NCBI GenBank assembly: GCA_904393855.1
Contig: CAJFNE010000136.1
Span: 1-5,006, forward strand
Direction of reading: 5' to 3'
Origin: an uncultured Oscillibacter sp.
GTDB lineage: Bacteria > Bacillota > Clostridia > Oscillospirales > Oscillospiraceae
DNA length: 5,006 nt
Below, in pieces: positions 1 through 4,206 of this stretch (positions are counted from its first letter, which is position 1; every line of letters begins with the position of its first letter). The notes below the pieces were generated by a model that was not told the origin of the DNA, ran no database searches, and saw nothing but the letters and a program-made list of their open reading frames with translations. The translations under genes were made by a program, and so were the position numbers.

Positions 1-50
1 CCCTTCTGAATGCGCTTGCGCTTTGTCTGGTGGTGGATGGGGGCTGGAAA

Positions 51-79
51 CGGGCGGATGTGGGCATCCGCCCCTACGG
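51..79 (-). repeat. Palindromic repeat unit A
   Basis: This is a perfect 9-bp stem (GGGCGGATG at 52-60 pairing with CATCCGCCC at 65-73) with a 4-base loop. Read on the minus strand it begins with CCGTAGGGG and ends with GCCCG, and it aligns without gaps over 29 bases to unit C at 167-195 with five differences. Four of the five are two compensated stem pairs; the fifth is in the loop. I recall similar GTAGGGGC-type palindromes between genes of Oscillospiraceae, but could not check this here. Confidence 0.65.
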
Positions 80-118
80 GGTATGAACGGGGCGGCAGGT
101 GCCGCGCTGTGCCACTGG

Positions 119-140
119 GGGCGGACCTATGCGTCCGCCC
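119..140 (-). repeat. Palindromic repeat unit B (core only)
   Basis: GGGCGGAC at 119-126 pairs with GTCCGCCC at 133-140 around a 6-base loop. On the minus strand its 22-base core matches unit A closely: the stem is the same except that one T-A pair has become C-G, and the first two bases after the 8-bp arm (GC) agree. It lacks the CCGTAG flank seen in units A and C, so it is either a relic or a core-only copy. Confidence 0.55.
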
Positions 141-142
141 GT

Positions 143-160
143 TCGCCGGATTTCCGGCGA
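143..160. repeat. Short perfect inverted repeat
   Basis: TCGCCGGA at 143-150 and TCCGGCGA at 153-160 form an 8-bp perfect stem with a 2-base TT spacer. It sits directly between palindromic units B and C. The tiny loop is more typical of a DNA palindrome than of an RNA hairpin. No function can be assigned. Confidence 0.45.
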
Positions 161-166
161 TCACCA

Positions 167-195
167 CCGTAGGGGCCGACGCCCTCGTCGGCCCG
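167..195 (+). repeat. Palindromic repeat unit C
   Basis: GGGCCGACG at 173-181 pairs with CGTCGGCCC at 186-194 around a 4-base CCCT loop. The 29-base unit starts with CCGTAGGGG and ends with GGCCCG. Compared with unit A on the opposite strand, the G-C pair at stem position 5 is flipped to C-G and the T-A pair at position 8 is C-G, while pairing is kept. The two flanked copies are therefore in inverted orientation relative to each other. Confidence 0.65.
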
Positions 196-405
196 CGCCA
201 TCCATCGGTAACCGCCAGGGCAGCGCCAGCGGAAAGAGAACGCAAGGGTATCCGGGACTTCCCCGGACTAGAGGATTCCCCAGGGGCATCGCGTTTTATC
301 GGCACTTCTACGAGGAACGGCCAACCATCCTCCGCCGGCGGCCGGAGGTACGCGCTTGCGCGGACCGACCCGCCGCAGCGTTTTTTTCTCTTGGACCGGG
401 CGCGG

Positions 406-442
406 CCCATTCTCTTTTTGTCAAGAACAAAAAGAGAATGGG
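406..442. repeat. Long perfect hairpin (16-bp stem, 5-base loop)
   Basis: CCCATTCTCTTTTTGT at 406-421 is exactly complementary to ACAAAAAGAGAATGGG at 427-442, with CAAGA as loop. It is the longest perfect stem in the window. On the plus strand it is followed by G residues and on the minus strand by a GC-rich stretch, so it does not have the form of a Rho-independent terminator, although it could still block transcription leaving the GNAT gene. A further C/T-rich run at 381-392 (T7 then CTCTT) echoes part of the arm. It may be an interspersed palindrome or a small MITE-like relic; no target duplication is evident. Confidence 0.6.
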
Positions 443-475
443 GGGCGCATTGCCGCGGCCAACGCCGCATTCCCC

Positions 476-517
476 GCACCCGGAACCGGGTGCATTGCCA
501 GGCTAGCAATCTAGCCT
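476..517. repeat. Pair of small hairpins downstream of the GNAT gene
   Basis: GCACCCGG/CCGGGTGC (476-483 and 486-493, AA loop) is followed seven bases later by AGGCTAG/CTAGCCT (500-506 and 511-517, CAAT loop). On the minus strand these lie 27 to 70 bases beyond the GNAT stop codon, the position where an operon terminator is expected. Neither has a T-tract after it, so termination is possible but unproven. Confidence 0.4.
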
Positions 518-543
518 ATGCCCCCGTCCCATCGGACGCACCC

Positions 544-993
544 CTAATGCCGGTAAAGCCTCAGCATCCCCGCCCCGTCGTCCTCCCGGACCATGCAGAG
601 AAACTCCCACCCATACCGTTCATAAAAGGAAGTATGCTCCGTCACAAGATAAACAGGCGTAATCCCCTGCCGGGCCAGATCCCCCCGGGCCCGCTCCAGC
701 AGGGCCCCCGCCAGCCCAAGGCGGCGGTAGGGCTCCTCCACGTAGAGGGCGCAGAGATTGGGGGACAGGTCCTTCCGGCTGTGGAAGTCGTTTTCGATGA
801 CGCCCAGGCCCGCGATGATGTGGTCCCCGTCCAGAATGACGTACCACTGGGGGACCGGGGCCCGCCGGCGGAGGCAATCCTCCATGCTCTGCCGGTACTC
901 CGCCTGAGGTACGTCCCATTTCTGATGGAACCAGGCGGCGGCTGGGGCGATGAGAGCGGGATGGTCCCGCAGGTTGAGGATGGGGAATTCCAT
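544..993 (-). CDS. GNAT family N-acetyltransferase
   Basis: The product is a 149-residue single-domain GNAT enzyme, which transfers an acetyl group from acetyl-CoA to an amine; the substrate cannot be read from the sequence. The core is visible as a central strand (WYVILDGDHIIAGLGVIEND, residues 50-69), then LCALYVEEPYRRLGLAGALL (80-99), which carries the acetyl-CoA pyrophosphate-binding motif R-x-x-G-x-A at 90-95, and the C-terminal FYERYGWEFL (123-132) common in the family. Length is normal for the family. An upstream ATG at 1170 is in frame, but it would lie inside the permease gene and add 59 residues of non-family sequence. The chosen ATG has an ideal AGGAGGT five bases upstream (999-1005). 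It lies 22 bases after the permease stop on the same strand, so it is probably the last gene of the metal-uptake operon. Why an acetyltransferase belongs there is unknown. Confidence 0.9.
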   Translation of the reverse strand: MEFPILNLRDHPALIAPAAAWFHQKWDVPQAEYRQSMEDCLRRRAPVPQWYVILDGDHIIAGLGVIENDFHSRKDLSPNLCALYVEEPYRRLGLAGALLERARGDLARQGITPVYLVTEHTSFYERYGWEFLCMVREDDGAGMLRLYRH

Positions 994-1015
994 GAGTAAC
1001 CTCCTGAAACAGGAT

Positions 1016-1825
1016 TCAGCGGCGCAGCAGGCGGGCGGCGCAGGCGGCCAGGAATACCGCCAGGTCCGCCGCCACCACCGTGGCGCCCACGGGAGTGGAG
1101 TAGACGAAGGAGATGATGAGCCCCGCGCAGAAGCAGACCACCGACATGACGGCGGCGCAGAGCACGACATTCCGAAAGCTGCGGAACAGGCGCATGGCGG
1201 TGAGGGCCGGGAAGATGATCAGGGAGGAGATCAGCATGGCGCCCATCATCCGCATGCCCAGCACGATGGTCAGGGCCGTCAGGATGGCCAGCAGGGTGTT
1301 GTAGCGGTTCACATGGAGCCCTGTGGCCCGGGAGAAGCTCTCGTCAAAGGTGACGGCGAAGATCTTGTGGTAGAAGAGGATGAACATGGTCAGCACCGCC
1401 GCGCACAGCACCACGGACAATGCCACATCCGCCCAGGTCATGGCCAGGACGCTGCCGAACATGTAGCTGTCCACATCGGTGGTCATGCCGGAGGTCCGGG
1501 AGATCACCAGGATGCCGATGGCGAGAGACGCGGCGCTGAGGGCGGCGATGGCGGCGTCGTTGCTGCGGTTGGGGTTGTCCGCCGCCCGCAGCAGGAAGAA
1601 GGCCGCCAGGATCACCACGGGGATGGAGAAGTAGAGGGGCGTGATCCCCAGGGCCACGGCGATGGCCAGGGCGCCGAAGGACACGTGGGAGAGGCCGTCG
1701 CCGATCATGGAATATCGCTTCAGAACCAGGGATACCCCCAGCAGGGCGGCGCAGAGGCTTACCAGCACACCGGCGATCAGTGCCCGCTGCATGAAGGGCC
1801 AGGAGAACATCTCGAGCAGCATCAT
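1016..1825 (-). CDS. znuB: Metal ABC transporter permease, ZnuB type
   Basis: The product is a 269-residue integral membrane subunit of an ABC-3 family importer, which as a dimer forms the channel for zinc or a related divalent metal (manganese and iron relatives exist). Hydrophobic segments fall at about 13-35, 46-62, 64-80, 92-108, 132-152, 176-194, 196-212, 218-240 and 244-266, the usual many-helix pattern. Family hallmarks include MIGDGLSHVSFGALAIA (40-56) and the Gly-rich GMRMMGAMLISSLIIFPAL (190-208). Length is standard. The gene starts inside the end of znuC: in ATGATG the first ATG overlaps the znuC TGA, which suggests translational coupling. GGAGGT lies six bases before the first ATG and nine before the second, so Met1 or Met2 could be used. 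An in-frame start at 2152 would lie within znuC and is not credible. The metal is inferred from the regulator and is not shown by this protein alone. Confidence 0.92.
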   Translation of the reverse strand: MMLLEMFSWPFMQRALIAGVLVSLCAALLGVSLVLKRYSMIGDGLSHVSFGALAIAVALGITPLYFSIPVVILAAFFLLRAADNPNRSNDAAIAALSAASLAIGILVISRTSGMTTDVDSYMFGSVLAMTWADVALSVVLCAAVLTMFILFYHKIFAVTFDESFSRATGLHVNRYNTLLAILTALTIVLGMRMMGAMLISSLIIFPALTAMRLFRSFRNVVLCAAVMSVVCFCAGLIISFVYSTPVGATVVAADLAVFLAACAARLLRR

Positions 1826-2535
1826 GGGGCCACCTCCCGGAAGCGCCGCCCCTGGGGGGAGGCGAGATAGTCGGCCACCGTACCCAGGAACATGCCCCGC
1901 TGGCCGATGTGCAGCACGGTCCGGGCGCTGTGGAGGGCGGGGCCCAGGTCGTGGGTCACCATGACGATGGCCATGCCCTCCTTCTGGTTCAGATAGGTCA
2001 GGGTCTTGTACAGGTCCTGGGCGGCGGCGGGGTCCAGGCCGGTGATGGGCTCGTCCAGGATCAGCAGCCGTCCGGCGGCGCACAAGGCCCGGGCCAGCAG
2101 CACCCGCTGCTGCTGCCCGCCGGAGAGCTCCCGGTAGCTCTTGTCCTTCCACTCCAGGACCCCCAGCTTGCCCAGGTTCATCAAGGCCTGGGACTTTTGG
2201 GCCCGGGTGTAGAAGAAGCGGGTGCCCTTCTGGTTCAGGCAGCCGGAGAGGGCCACCTCAAAGACAGTGGCGGGGAAGTCCCGCTGGGCCCGGGTCTGCT
2301 GGGGCAGATAGCCCACGGCGCCCCGCTGCAGCTCCGGCGCCCGGAGAATCTCCCCGGACTGGGGCGTCAGCAGACCCAGCAGCCCCCGCAGCAGGGTGGA
2401 CTTGCCGGAGCCGTTGTCCCCCACGATGCAGAGGTAGTCCCCATCCCGGATGGTGAGATCCAGGTGGGACAGGACGGTCTGCCCCTCATAGCCCAGGGAC
2501 ACGTCCCGGCAGACGATCAGTTCATGGGGCTCCAT
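1822..2535 (-). CDS. znuC: Metal ABC transporter ATP-binding protein, ZnuC type
   Basis: The product is a 237-residue cytoplasmic ATPase that powers the ZnuB-type permease encoded next. All nucleotide-binding motifs are intact: Walker A GDNGSGKST (39-47), Q-loop LPQQ (77-80), signature LSGGQQQR (137-144), Walker B LLILDEP (157-163), D-loop GLDP (166-169) and the switch His195 in VMVTHD. The short form without a large C-terminal extension fits the ZnuC/AdcC/MntB group. The start is supported by AGGAGG six bases upstream of the ATG. The first 14 bases overlap the end of the regulator gene in another frame, and the TGA overlaps the permease ATG, so the three genes are surely co-transcribed. Zinc is the likeliest substrate given the regulator's ligand set, but manganese and iron systems share this ATPase type. 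Confidence 0.93.
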   Translation of the reverse strand: MEPHELIVCRDVSLGYEGQTVLSHLDLTIRDGDYLCIVGDNGSGKSTLLRGLLGLLTPQSGEILRAPELQRGAVGYLPQQTRAQRDFPATVFEVALSGCLNQKGTRFFYTRAQKSQALMNLGKLGVLEWKDKSYRELSGGQQQRVLLARALCAAGRLLILDEPITGLDPAAAQDLYKTLTYLNQKEGMAIVMVTHDLGPALHSARTVLHIGQRGMFLGTVADYLASPQGRRFREVAP

Positions 2536-2938
2536 GGGATTCCTCCTGTTCCAGGCAGTGTTGGCACCGGCCCGTCAGAATCGTCCGGCGGGGGTCGATG
2601 CGGAAGTGGTGGGACGCCTCCAGATGGCGGTATAGCTCCTCCAGCTGGGGACAGTCCAGGTGCAGGATCCGGCCGCAGGCCTCGCACCGCAGCAGGAAGC
2701 AGCCGTGGTCCGCCGCCGGATGGGGGCAGCGCTGGTACAGAGCGCCCTCCTCCGTGGGGACCTTGTGGACCACCCCCGCCGTCTCCAGCTTGTCCAGCTG
2801 GCGGTAGACGGTGGCAAGACCCACCGGATGGCCCGCCAGCCGCAGGTCCTCCGCCAGCTCCGCGGCGGTGAAGGCGGCGCTGTCCCGGGCCTCCAGGCAC
2901 TGGAGCACCGCCTGGTACTGTTTGGTGACATAGGACAT
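2522..2938 (-). CDS. zur: Fur-family metalloregulator, probably Zur (zinc uptake repressor)
   Basis: The product is a 138-residue repressor that binds DNA as a dimer when loaded with metal. The winged-helix recognition region is at 39-59 (contains LATVYRQLDKL). Two CxxC pairs, Cys85/Cys88 and Cys125/Cys128, form the structural zinc site of the family. Lined up by eye with E. coli Zur as I recall it, His58 (in VVHK), Cys71 (in YQRC) and His78 match the sensing-site ligands His77, Cys88 and His96. The Cys points to Zur rather than Fur or Mur. The fourth position, Glu in E. coli Zur, is His93 here. The gene heads the transporter operon and has a 17-bp palindrome in its promoter, so autorepression is likely. 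The ribosome binding site is a modest GAGGGAA at 2944-2950. The Fur-family call is firm; the zinc-specific call is inference. Confidence 0.88.
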   Translation of the reverse strand: MSYVTKQYQAVLQCLEARDSAAFTAAELAEDLRLAGHPVGLATVYRQLDKLETAGVVHKVPTEEGALYQRCPHPAADHGCFLLRCEACGRILHLDCPQLEELYRHLEASHHFRIDPRRTILTGRCQHCLEQEESHGAP

Positions 2939-2962
2939 CTTGATTCCCTCTTCAAATTAAAA

Positions 2963-2979
2963 ATGAAAATCATTTTCAT
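2963..2979. promoter_or_regulatory. Fur/Zur-type operator palindrome
   Basis: TGAAAAT-C-ATTTTCA at 2964-2978 is a perfect 7-1-7 inverted repeat; one more pair makes a 17-bp palindrome. It differs from the classical Fur 7-1-7 box (TGATAAT-N-ATTATCA) at one position in each half. It lies directly downstream of the minus-strand -10 hexamer, covering the expected transcription start near 2973, which is an ideal place for repression of the operon by its own first gene product. It is about 50 bases from the likely plus-strand promoter, so an effect on the divergent gene is less certain. Confidence 0.8.
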
Positions 2980-3007
2980 ATTATAGCGTCCTGAAGAAAA
3001 AAGTCAA
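2980..3007 (-). promoter_or_regulatory. Sigma-A-type promoter of the metal-uptake operon
   Basis: On the minus strand, TTGACT (3002-3007) and TATAAT (2980-2985) are separated by 16 bases. The -10 is a perfect match and the -35 matches five of six. Transcription would start near 2973, giving a leader of about 35 bases before the regulator ATG. It is the strongest promoter-like sequence in the window, as expected for a promoter controlled by a repressor. Confidence 0.8.
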
Positions 3008-3013
3008 CAGCGG

Positions 3014-3042
3014 TTGCAAAAAAACCGGAAATGCGGTATGGT
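3014..3042 (+). promoter_or_regulatory. Candidate promoter of the nucleotidyltransferase gene
   Basis: TTGCAA (3014-3019) and TATGGT (3037-3042) are 17 bases apart, each matching four of six consensus positions. The start would fall near 3049, about 50 bases before the ATG. Its -35 is only six bases from the -35 of the divergent operon promoter, so two RNA polymerases could hardly bind at once. The call rests on spacing and position and is moderate at best. Confidence 0.45.
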
Positions 3043-3060
3043 AAAGGACAGGACAACGAC

Positions 3061-3078
3061 TTGCGCAAGCGTGCGCAA
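3061..3078. promoter_or_regulatory. Inverted repeat in the nucleotidyltransferase leader (possible operator)
   Basis: TTGCGCAAGCGTGCGCAA is a perfect 7-bp inverted repeat (TTGCGCA at 3061-3067, TGCGCAA at 3072-3078) with a 4-base spacer. The left half is itself the 8-bp palindrome TTGCGCAA. It lies just downstream of the putative transcription start and about 10 bases before the AGGAGA ribosome binding site (3088-3093). It could be a repressor site or an RNA hairpin near the ribosome binding site; no known regulator is recognised. Confidence 0.45.
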
Positions 3079-3101
3079 ATACACGACAGGAGAAGAACGA
3101 C

Positions 3102-4019
3102 ATGAGCGCGTCACTGGTAGTTATGGCGGCGGGGCTGGGCTCCCGCTACGGCGGAAACAAGCAGGTGGAGGGCATCGGCCCCAACGGGGAGATGCTGATG
3201 GAATACGCCATCTACGATGCCCTGCGGGCGGGATTTCACAAGGTGGTCTTCATCATCAAGCCGGATATGGAGGACCTGATGGAGCGGCTGTGCGTGGCCG
3301 ATCTGCGGCGGCAGCGGACGGCCGGCGGCGGCGCGGTGGAGGCCCTCTACGCCTTCCAGGATTTTTCCTCCCTGCCGGAATTCTATGCCCTTCCCCTGGA
3401 GCGGACGAAGCCCTATGGAACGGTCCACGCCATGCTGTGCGCGGAGGAGCTGATCCAGGAGCCTTTCTGCGTCATCAACGCCGACGATTTCTACGGCGCG
3501 GGCGCCTATCAGACCATGTATCAGGCTCTGGAGCGGCTGCCGGCGGCGGGGAGCGCCGCCATGGTGGGGTATCTGCTGAAGAACACCGCCAGCGTCCACG
3601 GCACGGTTTCCCGGGGCATCTGCTCCGCCGCGGGGGGGAAGCTCCGCTCCATCCAGGAGACCAAGCAGATCCAGCTCTACCGGGATGGGACGCTGCGGGA
3701 CCTGACGGCGGACCGGGAACTGCCGCCGGACACGGTGGTGTCCATGAATTTCTGGGGATTTGCCCCCTCCATCTTCCGGGAGGCCCGGGCCTACTTCGAG
3801 GACTTCCTCCGGGGGCCCGGCGGGGTGGACGCCAGGTCCGAGTGCCTGCTGCCGGTGATGGTGGGCGACATGCTGGAGCAAGGGACGCTGGAGGTGGACG
3901 TGCTGCCCTCCCATGACCGCTGGTTCGGCATGACCTACCGCCAGGACCGGGAGACCGTGGCGGCGGAGCTGCGGCAGCTCCACGCCCAGGGGGTCTATCC
4001 CCGGCAGCTGTGGGATTGA
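3102..4019 (+). CDS. Sugar-phosphate nucleotidyltransferase (NTP_transferase family)
   Basis: The product is a 305-residue cytoplasmic enzyme predicted to activate a sugar phosphate or similar phosphate with an NTP, giving an NDP-linked precursor for glycan, teichoic acid or capsule synthesis. The N-terminal signature MAAGLGSRYGGNKQ (8-21) is the nucleotide-binding loop with its basic residue. GPNGEMLMEYAIYDA (26-40) follows as in the family. The metal-binding Asp pair is in INADDFYG (125-132). TKPYGTVHAM (102-111) and the C-terminal DRWFGMTYRQD (272-282) match a clostridial family usually named only nucleotidyltransferase. The ATG is preceded by AGGAGA nine bases upstream and the next codons already belong to the family core. 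Residues about 64-78 are Arg/Gly/Ala-rich and less family-like, but the frame stays open and resumes normally, so I do not call a frameshift. No partner glycan gene lies beside it, and the substrate cannot be told. Confidence 0.88.
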   Translation: MSASLVVMAAGLGSRYGGNKQVEGIGPNGEMLMEYAIYDALRAGFHKVVFIIKPDMEDLMERLCVADLRRQRTAGGGAVEALYAFQDFSSLPEFYALPLERTKPYGTVHAMLCAEELIQEPFCVINADDFYGAGAYQTMYQALERLPAAGSAAMVGYLLKNTASVHGTVSRGICSAAGGKLRSIQETKQIQLYRDGTLRDLTADRELPPDTVVSMNFWGFAPSIFREARAYFEDFLRGPGGVDARSECLLPVMVGDMLEQGTLEVDVLPSHDRWFGMTYRQDRETVAAELRQLHAQGVYPRQLWD

Positions 4020-4039
4020 ACGGGCCATGCCCGCGGAGG

Positions 4040-4071
4040 AGAGCCGGGAGGGCAACAGCCCTCCCGGCTCT
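4040..4071 (+). terminator. Strong GC hairpin after the nucleotidyltransferase gene
   Basis: AGAGCCGGGAGGG (4040-4052) pairs perfectly with CCCTCCCGGCTCT (4059-4071) around the loop CAACAG. It begins 20 bases after the stop codon, where a terminator is expected. A minor hairpin (CGGGC/GCCCG at 4021-4033) precedes it. The usual T-tract is missing (GTCCCATAG follows), so it is either a T-poor terminator or a transcript-stabilising 3' hairpin. Confidence 0.6.
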
Positions 4072-4142
4072 GTCCCATAGGCGACAAAAGACCCCCCTCC
4101 CAGAATTGATAGAATTTTGTAACTATTTTTCAGCAAATTGTT

Positions 4143-4173
4143 TCGACTTTTTTCGGGCTGAATCGTCTATAAT
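4143..4173 (+). promoter_or_regulatory. Candidate promoter of the SGNH hydrolase gene
   Basis: A perfect -10 TATAAT lies at 4168-4173. The -35 is unclear: TCGACT at 4143-4148 gives a long 19-base spacer. An AT-rich stretch at 4104-4143 upstream could act as an UP element. Transcription would start near 4180, with GGAGGT (4192-4197) as ribosome binding site nine bases before the GTG start. Confidence 0.5.
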
Positions 4174-4206
4174 GTAGAAGAACGAACAAGTGGAGGTCCA
4201 AGAGTC

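Larger units (their letters stand above)
1..543. other. Hairpin-dense intergenic region without a credible gene
   Basis: This stretch lies downstream of the GNAT gene (which reads toward it). Open frames exist only because GC-rich DNA has few stops: their translations are rich in Arg, Pro and Gly, have no recognisable domain and no convincing ribosome binding site. What is visible is an unusual number of perfect inverted repeats with short loops: 12-21, 52-73, 92-105, 119-140, 143-160, 173-194, 251-267, 329-348, 351-362, 406-442, 476-493, 500-517 and a 5-bp one at 525-538. The core GCGCTTGCGC occurs twice (12-21 and 352-361). None is followed by a clear T-tract on either strand. I read the block as accumulated intergenic repeat elements; a structured RNA is an alternative. 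Positions 195-250 and 268-328 show nothing I can name. Confidence 0.6.

Noticed and set aside
51..195. CRISPR-like array
   Set aside because: The repeats are palindromic, in mixed orientation, diverged and not evenly spaced, and no cas gene is present.
500..517. Part of a tRNA or small structured RNA
   Set aside because: Only a 7-bp stem with a 4-base loop is present; no cloverleaf arms or CCA-type end surround it.
10..999. Long plus-strand open frame (329 codons) and a second one at 99-506
   Set aside because: They run across the hairpin region and antisense to the GNAT gene, have Arg/Pro/Gly-rich composition with no domain or ribosome binding site, and are explained by GC-rich DNA with few stops.
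994..1170. Upstream ATG extension of the GNAT gene
   Set aside because: It would overlap the permease coding region and add non-family Trp/Pro/Ala-rich sequence; the ATG at 993 has a perfect ribosome binding site.
1826..2152. Upstream start for the permease gene
   Set aside because: The extra 109 codons are the ATPase gene read in another frame; the ATGATG overlap with GGAGGT is the natural start.
950..2871. Plus-strand open frames opposite the permease, ATPase and regulator genes
   Set aside because: Antisense shadows: His/Gly/Gln-rich translations without domains, while the minus-strand proteins are intact and recognisable.
2522..2938. PerR or iron-sensing Fur as identity of the regulator
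   Set aside because: The Cys at position 71 in the sensing region and the znuCB neighbours fit Zur better. This is weaker than a proof, so iron sensing is kept as a tested alternative in the findings.
3285..3340. Possible frameshift in the nucleotidyltransferase gene (residues about 62-80)
   Set aside because: The segment is Arg/Gly-rich and less family-like, but family motifs before and after are in the same frame and the total length is normal.
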